Source: an uncultured Bacilli bacterium
GTDB taxonomy: Bacteria > Bacillota_I > Bacilli_A > RF39 > UBA660
DNA length: 32,562 nt
Reading direction: 5' to 3'
Assembly: GCA_934096605.1 (NCBI GenBank)
Contig: CAKOMI010000012.1
Coordinates: 2,501-35,062 of the forward strand
Positions within the stretch are counted from its first letter, which is position 1. The number at the start of each line of letters is the position of its first letter. Position numbers and translations under genes: made by a program. Below are positions 1 to 7,932 of this stretch, one piece after another. The notes below the pieces were generated by a model. It was not told where the DNA came from, searched no databases, and saw only the letters and a list, made by a program, of their open reading frames with translations.

Positions 1-64
1 CTTTTTTAAAACTTTTTTTAATTAGTGATTTTTTGGGGCTGCTTCTTTTCAACAGCACGTTTAC

Positions 65-93
65 ATTCTACACTATGATATATTAAAATGCAA
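65..93 (-). promoter_or_regulatory. sigma-A type promoter reading off the left edge
   Basis: On the minus strand there is a -35 TTGCAT (88-93), a 17-nt spacer and a -10 TAGAAT (65-70). Transcription would start near position 58 and run out of the window. The first 60 nt of the leader contain GCTG and CAGC arms that could pair weakly. The gene it serves is not in the window. Confidence 0.6.
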
Positions 94-96
94 GAA

Positions 97-133
97 AAAA
101 TTTTGCTTTTTTCGACTTTTTTAGCAAAATTTT
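97..133 (-). terminator. intrinsic terminator after the DUF402 gene
   Basis: The arms AAATTTTGCT and AGCAAAATTT pair over 10 bp, and a T-rich run follows on the minus strand directly after the stop of the DUF402 gene. Confidence 0.65.
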
Positions 134-681
134 TATTTTTGGCTTTCTTTTAGTAATTTTTCGTATTCATGATAAAGGTCTTCTACTACTTTTTCTTTAA
201 ATGGACCTTCATTTTTTTTCTTAAGTTCAATTAATTCAGATAGAGACTTTTCAATAATGTAATTTAATTCATCACTATAATTCATTATTCTTTTGTGATA
301 TTTATATTCATTACGATCTAATATTTTAAAACTTTTATCTGGAAACACTCTTAAATCTAAATCATAATCAATGTATTTAATTTTATGGGCATCGATAATA
401 AATGGTGTAGCAATATTACAATAATAAAATAGTCCTTTCTTTTTTAATTGACCAATAACGTTAAACCACTTATCTTTAAAGAAAAATAAAACAGCTGGTT
501 CATTTGTAGTATGCGAGTCACCATTATGTTCTGTTAATTTGGTATGGTCATTTGCCACTATTAAGACATTGCCATCATAATATAGAACGGTTGCTTCATC
601 ACTCGTACGATCTAGATAACCGTTATGTTTATAACATTCAATTTTTAGTTTATCTCCTTTTTTGATTTCTTGATATTTCAT
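133..681 (-). CDS. DUF402 nucleoside tri-/diphosphate phosphatase (Ntdp)-like
   Basis: A 182-aa protein that aligns over its whole length with the Ntdp/YgaC group of the DUF402 family, which hydrolyses nucleoside tri- and diphosphates in Bacillus and Staphylococcus. Visible family landmarks are IECYKHNGYLDR near the N-terminus, the NEPAVLFFFKDKWFNVIG segment, YYCNIATPF, the acidic motif YIDYDLDLRVFPD that supplies metal ligands, and a C-terminal helical tail with GPF. Length is normal for the group. It is probably cytosolic. It stands alone between two terminators and has its own promoter, so it is likely monocistronic. Assignment to the family is firm; the exact substrate is inferred from relatives. 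Confidence 0.88.
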   Translation of the reverse strand: MKYQEIKKGDKLKIECYKHNGYLDRTSDEATVLYYDGNVLIVANDHTKLTEHNGDSHTTNEPAVLFFFKDKWFNVIGQLKKKGLFYYCNIATPFIIDAHKIKYIDYDLDLRVFPDKSFKILDRNEYKYHKRIMNYSDELNYIIEKSLSELIELKKKNEGPFKEKVVEDLYHEYEKLLKESQK

Positions 682-704
682 AAAATTCTTCGCTTTCTGT
701 CCTT

Positions 705-733
705 ATTATACAAAATTTTCTTTTATTTATAAA
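705..733 (-). promoter_or_regulatory. promoter of the DUF402 gene
   Basis: The -10 TATAAT (705-710) is perfect, with a weak -35 TTTATA (728-733) 17 nt away. It lies between the upstream gene's terminator and the DUF402 start. Confidence 0.5.
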
Positions 734-765
734 GAAAAAAAGAACTACTCAAATAGTAATTCTTT
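730..765 (-). terminator. intrinsic terminator of the S41 protease gene
   Basis: The arms AGAATTACT and AGTAGTTCT pair on the minus strand and are followed by TTTTTTT. The 5' arm overlaps the last codons and stop of the protease gene. Confidence 0.65.
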
Positions 766-1911
766 AGCTTTTTCTAGTTGGGTGTCATGGTATAAGCCAT
801 CTTCACCTTTTTCTAATGTAACTTCATAATCAGGTTGCAAACCCAAACCATCGATGCAATCACCATTTGGTCTTAGCCATTTGGCAGTCGTGTATTTTAC
901 CATACTACCATCTTCTAGACTTTTAGTTTGTTGTACCCGTCCTTTACCATAGGAAACTTCGCCAATTAATATTGCACCATAACTATCTTTTAGGGCAGAG
1001 GCTAAAACCTCACTAGCACTAGCAGAACCAGCATTAATTAAAACACCTACTTTATAATCACGTTTTTCATCTGTTTCATCTTTATATGTATCAGTTTTAT
1101 CTTTTCCTTCTAAGGAATAAATTGTTTTACCTTTTTCTAAGAATAGGCTTGCAATACTAGAAGCTCCTTTTAGATATCCACCACCATCATTTCTTAAATC
1201 AATAATTAAACCACTTATATTTTTTGTTTCTAACTCTTCTAGAGCCTTTTTAAATTCTGTTTCTACGGTATTCGTAAATGATGAGATACTAATATAACCA
1301 ATTGTTTTACCATTTTCTTCATATGTTGTACTAGGAAGAGGATTATTTATGGATTCTGCTTTTACTTTAAATGTTAATTCTTCATTATTTCTTAAAATAA
1401 CAATTGTATTTTCGTTTTGTTTATCAATTAAGTTGGCTACTTCAGCTTGAGTTAGTCCTTCAGTGGATGTACCATTAATGCTTTCTATTAAATCATGTTC
1501 TTCTAGACCAGCATTCTTAGCAGGAGTGTCATCATAAACTTTTACTATTTCATTACCATTAGTTATGGAAATACCTATGCCATTATATTTGCCACTTAAT
1601 TTGTTTGCTAAATCTTCAGTTTCATCTTGATTCATATAGGTCGAATAGTCTTCACCTAAGTAGTTAAGCATAGCAGATATAGCTGCATCAACCATTTCTG
1701 TTTTATCAATATCTTTATAGTAATCATCGTCTAAACCATAATATACTTTTAAAAATTCTTGTAAAGCTGTGTCTTTTTTTAAATCGCTTGTACCAATTAA
1801 AATCTTACTATTATTATAAAGAATTAAACCGGAGGTAATACTTGATGTTATTGCAGTTACAATTATTATAATAATTACGGCTTTAATACTAAAATTAAAT
1901 TCTTTCTTCAT
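745..1911 (-). CDS. S41 family C-terminal processing peptidase (CtpA/CtpB-like)
   Basis: A 388-aa serine protease of the S41 (tail-specific protease) family. A membrane anchor at about residues 10-32 puts the catalytic part outside the cell. A PDZ domain follows at about 105-185 (GIGISI, AGLEEHDLIESING) and the S41 core at about 200-355. The Ser-Lys-Gln catalytic set is intact by spacing: Ser298 in AGSASASE, Lys323 and Gln327 in YGKGRVQQ. The oxyanion-side motif DLRNDGGG is also present. No C-terminal peptidoglycan-binding domain is present, so it is shorter than B. subtilis CtpB (480 aa). The Shine-Dalgarno AAGGTGG precedes ATG 1911. The natural substrate cannot be read from context; cleavage of membrane-bound or secreted regulators is typical of the family. 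Confidence 0.93.
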   Translation of the reverse strand: MKKEFNFSIKAVIIIIIVTAITSSITSGLILYNNSKILIGTSDLKKDTALQEFLKVYYGLDDDYYKDIDKTEMVDAAISAMLNYLGEDYSTYMNQDETEDLANKLSGKYNGIGISITNGNEIVKVYDDTPAKNAGLEEHDLIESINGTSTEGLTQAEVANLIDKQNENTIVILRNNEELTFKVKAESINNPLPSTTYEENGKTIGYISISSFTNTVETEFKKALEELETKNISGLIIDLRNDGGGYLKGASSIASLFLEKGKTIYSLEGKDKTDTYKDETDEKRDYKVGVLINAGSASASEVLASALKDSYGAILIGEVSYGKGRVQQTKSLEDGSMVKYTTAKWLRPNGDCIDGLGLQPDYEVTLEKGEDGLYHDTQLEKAKELLFE

Positions 1912-1949
1912 TTAACCACCTTACTTTTTAATGTTACCATATTTTGAGA

Positions 1950-1984
1950 TAAAAAAAAAGAACTGTTGAAGTCTTTTTTATTAG
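1950..1984 (-). terminator. terminator after the repeat protein
   Basis: An imperfect hairpin (AAGACT with AGTTCTT, one bulge) is followed by nine T residues on the minus strand, immediately after the stop codon at 1981. Confidence 0.6.
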
Positions 1985-3600
1985 TTAGAATCAAGTTTTC
2001 TAGTTTTCTTTAATTCATCAGTAGTTAAAGATACGGCTGAATCGATTAAATCATTAATTCTTTTTTTATAAAGTAATAAGCTATTTTTAATTATAGTAAG
2101 TATTTCCATTTCATTTATTTTAAAAATTTCCGGTAGTTCTTCACTATGATAATATTTGTTATAAAAATATTCTGATATTAAACTGATAATCATCTTATCT
2201 TTAACGTCTAATGTGCCAACTAATTCATTAAATGATGGTGTTTTCAATAAATTCAAAATATTGGCATAGTCCACTTCATTTGTTTTTTCTTCGGCTTGAT
2301 AAACCATTTTAGGCAAATTATTAATTTGTTCGTCTAAACCTTGAGAATTTATTTGATCACTTTCTGATTTAACAAGTGGATTTTGGTCAGTCTTGTTATC
2401 ATTAGACTGTTGTTGTGTGATACTTTCTGATTTTACTAGTGTATTCTTTTTTTCCTCTTTATTTAGAGAAGGCGTTTCTATTTTTTCTGTATCATTCATT
2501 TTTTCTGAATTCTCTTCTTTTTTAAATAGAGGTGGAGCGTTATTTTTTATTTTGCGCACAATTATGCCTTCTTTTTTTATCATGCAACTGTTATTAGGGT
2601 CCTTGAAAATATTTTGTTTAGTTTCATTACTCTTATTTTTTTCTAACTCATCTAAATTCTTACGTATTTTTTGACAAATATAATAGAAACTGTTGCTTTC
2701 ATTTTTAGAACTAGTCATTTCAGGTTGATAATTCGAATCTTGATTTTTTATTTTCTTTTCTCTTGATTTAACTACTTCTTGTTCTTTAAGAGTCAATATA
2801 TTTATAGCTTCATCTATTTGTTCTTTAGAAAAGGCGTTAAATAGTTCATAAACACTTTTGGGCTTTTTACCTCTTTTTTTGATTTCTCTTTTATTTTGTT
2901 CTTGTTTGTTAACTGATTTGTTTTCAACTGACATTTTGTTGACACATCCTTTTTTTAACTGTTCTTGTTCTAGTAATTTTTTTATATTTGGTAATAGTAT
3001 TTTATTAAAATATTCTTCCTCATCAACTGTTAATTTTCTTTCTGCTTTTATATTATCATTTTCAAAACTTAATTTGACAATTGCTTGTTCTTCTTCTGTA
3101 AGGCCTATTAATATTTTATCAATGTCTTCTTTTGGGTATTGTTTTAGGCACTGATATATATTTTTGGGAGCTAATATTTTATTTTTTAGTAATTTGCGCA
3201 TTTTTCTAATTATTATATCAAAAAAAGATTTAATCTCTGATTCATTTAATTTTAGCGTCTTATCAATATCTAAATCTTCACCATATTTTAATTTAATAAA
3301 TAATAGCTCCTCCTTAGTTAAATTTTTGCTTATTATTTCTTTAGTATAATCATTAAAAGTAGAACTTGTTTTAGAAATACCATTTTCTAGCATTATTTTA
3401 TTTAATTTATTTTCTAACTTTTGATAGTAATCATTTATCGAGCTTCTTAATTGGATTAGGGAAACCGGTTTATTTAATTCATCTCCGTATCTTAATCTCA
3501 TAAGTTCATATTCTTCAGCAGTAAGTTTTAGTAAGGCCCACTCGACCTTTTCTTTGGGGTAATTGTAAAAGATTTTGTAAATTGTTGGTTGATTTTTCAT
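1981..3600 (-). CDS. protein of sigma-region-4-like tandem repeats; likely the C-terminal part of the upstream sigma gene
   Basis: A 539-aa hydrophilic protein with no signal peptide or TM segment. I count five degenerate copies of a repeat of about 65-75 residues, at about 6-70, 78-140, 147-212, 248-322 and 448-520. Each has the pattern IY-x-F-x-x-(Y/F)-x-KE-x-(I/V)-x-x-x-(L/I)-x-x-LT-x-x-E, often followed by LRYGDEL or LKYGEDL and ending in a basic helix. The LT-x-E...RYG core recalls sigma-70 region 4. Residues 325-445 are a low-complexity linker in which LVKSES occurs twice. Function is unknown. ATG 3600 is preceded only by a weak purine stretch (GAAGAAGAG), and the frame stays open upstream into the end of the sigma gene without another ATG, GTG or TTG. 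A -1 frame fusion with that gene is therefore probable. Confidence 0.6.
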   Translation of the reverse strand: MKNQPTIYKIFYNYPKEKVEWALLKLTAEEYELMRLRYGDELNKPVSLIQLRSSINDYYQKLENKLNKIMLENGISKTSSTFNDYTKEIISKNLTKEELLFIKLKYGEDLDIDKTLKLNESEIKSFFDIIIRKMRKLLKNKILAPKNIYQCLKQYPKEDIDKILIGLTEEEQAIVKLSFENDNIKAERKLTVDEEEYFNKILLPNIKKLLEQEQLKKGCVNKMSVENKSVNKQEQNKREIKKRGKKPKSVYELFNAFSKEQIDEAINILTLKEQEVVKSREKKIKNQDSNYQPEMTSSKNESNSFYYICQKIRKNLDELEKNKSNETKQNIFKDPNNSCMIKKEGIIVRKIKNNAPPLFKKEENSEKMNDTEKIETPSLNKEEKKNTLVKSESITQQQSNDNKTDQNPLVKSESDQINSQGLDEQINNLPKMVYQAEEKTNEVDYANILNLLKTPSFNELVGTLDVKDKMIISLISEYFYNKYYHSEELPEIFKINEMEILTIIKNSLLLYKKRINDLIDSAVSLTTDELKKTRKLDSN

Positions 3601-3737
3601 ACACTCTTCTTCACTTTCTCTTATATTGGGACTAATTACCTTGATTTTTTTGTTTCTATCTGAGTAAAATTCTTTTTTAGCATAATCTAAATTTTGAATA
3701 GCTTGTTCTTTGTTATCGATATAGTCAAGGTATTTTT

Positions 3738-5159
3738 TTATTTCTTTGGAGCAAGCAAGCTTTTTAAAGCACTAGTCTCTATTTGTCTTATTCTTTCTCT
3801 TGTACAGCTAAATTTTGGGGCTATTTCTTCTAGCATGTAACTCCTATCATAGCCTATCCCAAATCTTAATCTTAATATTTCTTGTTCTTTTGGTTTCAAG
3901 ACTGATTTAGCAAGCATATTTCTCACTTCTTCTTGCATCACATTTGTTAAGGCAATTTCATCTGGTCGTTTATTTTTTGACTTTACAAAATCGCCAATTT
4001 CGGTATTATCTTTATCGCCAACCGTTTCGTTTAAACTTGTCGTAACATTGGTAGTATTTTTTATTTTTTTTATTTCATCAATGCTTATTTGCATAGATTT
4101 TGCTAACTCTTCTATACTTGGTTCACGATTTAACTTTAGGGTCAACTGTCTTTCTATACAGGCCATCTTATTAATTATTTCAACCATATGAGCAGGAATT
4201 CTTATGGTTCTTGCTTGATCGGCTAACGCTCTAGTAATTGCTTGTCTAATCCACCATGTAGCATATGTCGAAAATTTATAACCTTTATCATAATCGTATA
4301 AATCAGCGGCTTTCATAAGGCCAATGTTACCTTCTTCTATTAAATCTAGAAAACTTAAACCTTTATTTAAATAATGTTTAGCAATAGAAACTACTAATCT
4401 TAAATTACTTTCAATAAGTTTATCTTTTGCTTTTTTATCACCATTAGCTACCAACTTTGCTAGTTCTTTTTCTTCAGAAATTGTTAATAATGGGATTTTA
4501 CCTATTTCTTTTAAATACATTTTTACTGAGTTATCAAGAATAGTCTCTATTGAATCATCTAATTCATCTATTAATTCTTCGCTTTCTGTTTCATCTTGGA
4601 AACCGTTATATTCACCATCTATATTATTTAACATACAGTATGTTTTAATAAGGGAATACACTAATTCATCAGTAACCGTTTCTGTAATAGAGCTTTCTTT
4701 AAACCCTTCCATATTCTCATTAACTATAGTTTTTAATATACTTGTTAGAAAAGCATTTTTATTTAATATGTTTATGAGTGTGTCAATGTCTGGTTCATAG
4801 TTATACGTAGATAAAAATGTAGCAATTGTTTTTAGACATTCTAAAGGTTTTGTACTTTGAGAAATATTTTCATTTATAAAATTGTCTATAATACTTATGG
4901 TATCACTTGTTTTAAGCTTTTTTCTAACTTGATTATTCATTTCATTATGTAAAGCATTTTCCAAATAACTTTCATATGTTATATCTTTATTGTAAGCTTT
5001 TTTTGTTTTATTAATAGTTTCTAAAATTAATTTTGTAAACTGTTTTTTTGATAATTTTAGATAAGCATACTCTTCATAAACATCTTTAATAAGTTTCGTA
5101 TATTCTTCTAAAATTTGTTTATTTGTTAACTCTTTTATATTTTGATGATTTATGTTCAT
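3738..5159 (-). CDS. RpoD/SigA-type sigma-70 factor with unusual N-terminal domain
   Basis: A 473-aa sigma-70 factor. Region 1.2 lies at about 208-240 (NSVKMYLKEIGKIPLL), region 2 at about 245-320 (NLRLVVSIAKHY, LDLIEEGNIGLMKA, FSTYATWWIRQAITRA), region 3 at about 325-380, and region 4 at about 405-466 (EQEILRLRFGIG, CTRERIRQIETSALK). It directs RNA polymerase to promoters. The region 2.3/2.4 and 4.2 motifs are those of primary-type factors, but residues 1-205 are not a normal region 1.1. It could be the housekeeping factor or a second group-2 factor; I cannot tell without the rest of the genome. The C-terminus departs from the conserved ALRKL ending (here ALKSLLAPKK), whereas the -1 frame reads ALKKL and stays open. 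The Shine-Dalgarno is GGAGGAA, 1-2 nt before ATG. Confidence 0.9.
   Translation of the reverse strand: MNINHQNIKELTNKQILEEYTKLIKDVYEEYAYLKLSKKQFTKLILETINKTKKAYNKDITYESYLENALHNEMNNQVRKKLKTSDTISIIDNFINENISQSTKPLECLKTIATFLSTYNYEPDIDTLINILNKNAFLTSILKTIVNENMEGFKESSITETVTDELVYSLIKTYCMLNNIDGEYNGFQDETESEELIDELDDSIETILDNSVKMYLKEIGKIPLLTISEEKELAKLVANGDKKAKDKLIESNLRLVVSIAKHYLNKGLSFLDLIEEGNIGLMKAADLYDYDKGYKFSTYATWWIRQAITRALADQARTIRIPAHMVEIINKMACIERQLTLKLNREPSIEELAKSMQISIDEIKKIKNTTNVTTSLNETVGDKDNTEIGDFVKSKNKRPDEIALTNVMQEEVRNMLAKSVLKPKEQEILRLRFGIGYDRSYMLEEIAPKFSCTRERIRQIETSALKSLLAPKK
3762..3768 (-). other. T TTA AAA slippery heptamer / frameshift point
   Basis: In the sigma reading frame the codons are GCT TTA AAA AGC, so the heptamer T TTA AAA sits exactly in the X XXY YYZ register for -1 slippage. 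The -1 frame is closed by a TAG at 3772-3774, just upstream. From here it is open through ATG 3600 to the end of the repeat protein. The alternative explanation is a lost A in the five-A run (mutation or sequencing error). Confidence 0.5.
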
Positions 5160-5182
5160 GTTTCCTCCGGTTATAATCCAAT

Positions 5183-5222
5183 AAAAAGGGTAAGTATTTT
5201 AAGACAAACACTCACCCTTTTA
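5183..5222 (-). terminator. hairpin terminator or attenuator between the 163-aa membrane protein and the sigma gene
   Basis: The arms AAAAGGGTGAGT and ACTTACCCTTTT pair (one mismatch) with a T-rich 3' arm, right after the stop at 5231. Only about 20 nt separate it from the sigma Shine-Dalgarno, leaving no room for a normal promoter. Read-through or attenuation may therefore control sigma expression. Confidence 0.6.
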
Positions 5223-5230
5223 ATTTTCTT

Positions 5231-5722
5231 TTATTTTAATTTTTTAGCAATATTTTCTATACCTTCTGTGTATTCTGTAATCGCACCATTCTTAACTTTT
5301 ATAAGGGTACCATCTTTAACTTTTAAATCTTTTATTTTTTTAGCATTAGGATTACTATTTTCTGTAACATAATAGTCTTTATTAAAAGCACTAGTTAAAT
5401 CAAGATAGTATACTTTTAAAGCATTGTCTTTAGTTTTATAGTAATTAGCATATGTTACATATGCACTAGCGTTTTTACTAGTTGTATCATATAGAAGAAC
5501 ATAGTATTCTTTTTCAGGACGATTTAGCATTGTTCCTATTATTGCTGAGGTTGTAGATACCTCACCACTTGTATATTCTAAGTCCTTGGCTTCATCTTTA
5601 ATGATAATTTTACTTATACCAAATACAGCTGCGATTAGAGCAATAACTATTACTAGTACGAAAATAAATTTTTTTATTTCTGCACTTTCTTCTGTTTTAT
5701 AGTTTCTATTTTGTTTATTCAT
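5231..5722 (-). CDS. membrane-anchored protein of unknown function, thioredoxin-like fold suspected
   Basis: A 163-aa protein with a short basic cytoplasmic N-terminus and one TM helix at about 18-40, followed by an extracellular domain of about 115 residues. The pattern YYVLLYD, YYKTKDNALKVYYLDL, then DGTLIKVKNGAITEY is reminiscent of a thioredoxin-like beta-alpha-beta arrangement, but there is no CxxC, so no redox role is supported. The Shine-Dalgarno AAGGTGATGG precedes ATG 5722. It lies between the alpha-CTD-repeat gene and the sigma gene on the same strand, each separated by a hairpin. Function unknown. Confidence 0.75.
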   Translation of the reverse strand: MNKQNRNYKTEESAEIKKFIFVLVIVIALIAAVFGISKIIIKDEAKDLEYTSGEVSTTSAIIGTMLNRPEKEYYVLLYDTTSKNASAYVTYANYYKTKDNALKVYYLDLTSAFNKDYYVTENSNPNAKKIKDLKVKDGTLIKVKNGAITEYTEGIENIAKKLK

Positions 5723-5755
5723 TTTCCATCACCTTGAAACAATTATACAAAAAAG

Positions 5756-5778
5756 AACTAAAAATTGCAATTTTTTTA
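5756..5778 (-). terminator. terminator after the alpha-CTD-repeat gene
   Basis: The palindrome AAAAATTGCAATTTTT is followed by a T-rich stretch on the minus strand, immediately after the stop at 5776. Confidence 0.5.
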
Positions 5779-6672
5779 CTTTAGTTTTAGACCCTCTTCA
5801 ATACTTTTAGACATTTGTAACAGAACATTCTTGCTTATTAATACTTTAGTTAAAAGAAAATCCACAATATCTTTAGTTGTTAAATTTATATAATCAGGAC
5901 AATTATCTTTAATTGATTTTATTAAGTTTAAAATGCTCGTGTTAGTTTTAAAATCTTCTAGTGTATTTATTTCTAAACAAAATATTAAATTTATTTGCTC
6001 TTCTTCTAACTTAGTAAACTCACTTTCTAAGTAAATACTCTTTAAATAAGTAAATTCTAAGTTATGAGATTTTAAAACATTTATTAATTCTTTTAATTTA
6101 GTAGGACCTAATCCTCTTATTGTTAGGAAAGATTTTTCTATATTTAAATCTGTTGGAAAATCTAATAAGTCTTGAATAGTAAGGATACCATTTCTTTTCA
6201 TGTTACTTATAACATATGGATAAAAGTCTAATTCATCTATGCTTGATTCTTTAGGTAAAGACCTATTTTGTTCATCTTTAAATATATGGCCTTTTGCATG
6301 CATTTTGGTAATAGTTTCAGTAGCAAATTTAGTGTTAGTATTTAGAGTATTGCCATATTGGTTATTAATACTAAGGCTTTTTATATCATCAATCGTTTTG
6401 ATGCCATGAATATTTAACTGGGTAATAGTTTTTTCTGAAAAGCCAAAATCCCTTAATTCTTTATTAGTTTCATCTTTAACGGTAAGTCCATATTTTTTAT
6501 TAAGCATATAATTAATAATTTCTATTTTTTTAGCTCCTATACCCCGGATTTGTTTTAGTTTACCACTTTGATAATTATTTATTAAATCATACACTGTATT
6601 AATATTTTTACTTTTTAGTAACGTACATAAGTCACTTGGTAAACCTAACACCTCAATTTCTTCATTTAGCAT
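5776..6672 (-). CDS. free-standing protein with RNA polymerase alpha-CTD-like (HhH) repeats
   Basis: A 298-aa soluble protein with two clear and one degraded copy of the RNA polymerase alpha C-terminal domain fold. Copy 1 (about 3-60) has IEVLGLPSDLCTLLKSKNI, INTVYDL and the helix-hairpin-helix IRGIGAKKIEII. Copy 3 (about 143-205) has IDELDFYP, ILTIQDLL and IRGLGPTKLKELI. Copy 2 (about 72-130) keeps GIKTIDDI but has lost the G-x-G hairpin. The C-terminal 90 residues are not recognised. No alpha N-terminal domain is present, so this is not RpoA. By family logic it should bind DNA or contact sigma region 4; this is inferred. The Shine-Dalgarno AAGGTGGG and a good upstream promoter support ATG 6672. 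It is close to a sigma gene on the same strand. Confidence 0.8.
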   Translation of the reverse strand: MLNEEIEVLGLPSDLCTLLKSKNINTVYDLINNYQSGKLKQIRGIGAKKIEIINYMLNKKYGLTVKDETNKELRDFGFSEKTITQLNIHGIKTIDDIKSLSINNQYGNTLNTNTKFATETITKMHAKGHIFKDEQNRSLPKESSIDELDFYPYVISNMKRNGILTIQDLLDFPTDLNIEKSFLTIRGLGPTKLKELINVLKSHNLEFTYLKSIYLESEFTKLEEEQINLIFCLEINTLEDFKTNTSILNLIKSIKDNCPDYINLTTKDIVDFLLTKVLISKNVLLQMSKSIEEGLKLK

Positions 6673-6712
6673 AATAATCCCACCTTCTATGAATTTTTTT
6701 CGATTGGATTAT

Positions 6713-6740
6713 ATTTTACTCATTTTTTCTTGCTTGTCAA
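6713..6740 (-). promoter_or_regulatory. promoter of the alpha-CTD-repeat gene
   Basis: A perfect -35 TTGACA (6735-6740), a 16-nt spacer and -10 TAAAAT (6713-6718), with a further TATAAT at 6708-6713. It sits just downstream of the preceding gene's terminator. Confidence 0.7.
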
Positions 6741-6744
6741 GAAG

Positions 6745-6772
6745 ACAAAAAAACACGATCTTAGTCGTGAAT
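6745..6772 (-). terminator. terminator of the lipoprotein gene
   Basis: CACGA-CTAAGA-TCGTG followed by TTTTTTT on the minus strand: a compact, convincing intrinsic terminator. Confidence 0.8.
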
Positions 6773-6784
6773 TTTATTTGTTAA

Positions 6785-7840
6785 TTATTTTTCTTTACTA
6801 ACACTTTTATTGTTATAACCAATACTTTCACCAATTGTTAATAATTCGTTGTTAGTAAGATCAGAACTTGTTAAGTAATAACTAATGTTATCTTTAGTCC
6901 AAGTAAGAGAGTTTACGCCTAAGGCACCAATGGTATCACTAACTACTAACGGGTCACCATAAACAGGGATTATTTCAAACTCACTAGGAATACTTGCTAC
7001 TTCTTCTACTAAGACAAAGTTTTTATCACCTGCAAATGTTAATATATATCTTTCGCCAGTATCCGTGGATACTTTATCACTTTTTGATAAGAAGGTATTA
7101 CTTGGAACGTAAAGCGGATATAATATTTCTTCAATAACGCCAGTTTTTTTCTCTTTACATGTATCGGTACTACAATTTTCAGTTTCTTTTTTATTATCTT
7201 CTTCTTTTGTTTCAGTTATATAATTTTCTAATTTAAAATCACTTTCTTTTAAACTAGCTTTGTAATCAGTACTAGTAATAGTTACTTTCATTTTTAATTT
7301 ATCTTTTTCATCATATATTTCATTTTTCTTTAGTTTACCATCTTTATCAAGGGTTGTTTTTTGATATTTCAAAGATGGATTATTAGGGTAATTTACAGCC
7401 GATTTAATGATAAAATCACCGTTTTGTTCTTCTACTACTTTGGAAGAATCATTTTGAATGTCTTTATTTATTTGCATAAGAAGATAGGCTTGACTAGAAT
7501 TATCGGGCCATTCACTTTGAAATTTAAAACTTTTATTTAGGGAAGGCGTTATAACGTAGACAGCATCGTTGTTTCTTAAAATTATTTGTTCGTGATTATT
7601 GGTTTGATTAACCATATTCACTTTATAAAAGTTGTCTTTTAAGTAATCGACCTCAATACTATAAGTAAATGTTTCTTCATCGGTGTATATTTCCATGTTT
7701 CCTTTTAGGTTGTAATTTTTTAAGCTAGTAATTTCTTCATTCATCTTTTTTACAATGTTATCTTTATTTTTTTTGCCACAGCCACTTGTTAAAAGTAATA
7801 AACAAAGTACTAAACTAATTATTTTTTTCAAATTCACCAC
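6785..7840 (-). CDS. LolA/GerS-like lipoprotein
   Basis: A 351-aa predicted lipoprotein. The signal peptide LKKIISLVLCLLLL ends in a lipobox LLTSGC at about residue 21, giving a membrane-anchored extracellular protein. Residues about 30-210 resemble the LolA-like sorting-protein fold (as in GerS/YdcC): repeated strands, FTYSIEVDYLKDNFYKV, a segment starting LDKDGKLKKNEIY, and the DYKASLKESDFKL ending. A charged linker with two Cys (about 225-232) leads to a second domain with IGALGVNSLTWTKDNISYYL, as in DUF4367-like domains. It probably binds a lipid or monitors the envelope; the ligand is unknown. Two GTG codons in tandem (7840, 7837) lie behind AAAAGGA; 7837 has the better spacing. Confidence 0.75.
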   Translation of the reverse strand: MVNLKKIISLVLCLLLLTSGCGKKNKDNIVKKMNEEITSLKNYNLKGNMEIYTDEETFTYSIEVDYLKDNFYKVNMVNQTNNHEQIILRNNDAVYVITPSLNKSFKFQSEWPDNSSQAYLLMQINKDIQNDSSKVVEEQNGDFIIKSAVNYPNNPSLKYQKTTLDKDGKLKKNEIYDEKDKLKMKVTITSTDYKASLKESDFKLENYITETKEEDNKKETENCSTDTCKEKKTGVIEEILYPLYVPSNTFLSKSDKVSTDTGERYILTFAGDKNFVLVEEVASIPSEFEIIPVYGDPLVVSDTIGALGVNSLTWTKDNISYYLTSSDLTNNELLTIGESIGYNNKSVSKEK

Positions 7841-7932
7841 ATTCCTTTTCTAATTCAATATATTTTTATTTTATATTTTTATGAATATTTTTTTAGATAT
7901 TGGTCATACTAACATTGAAAGGAAGGTACGTT

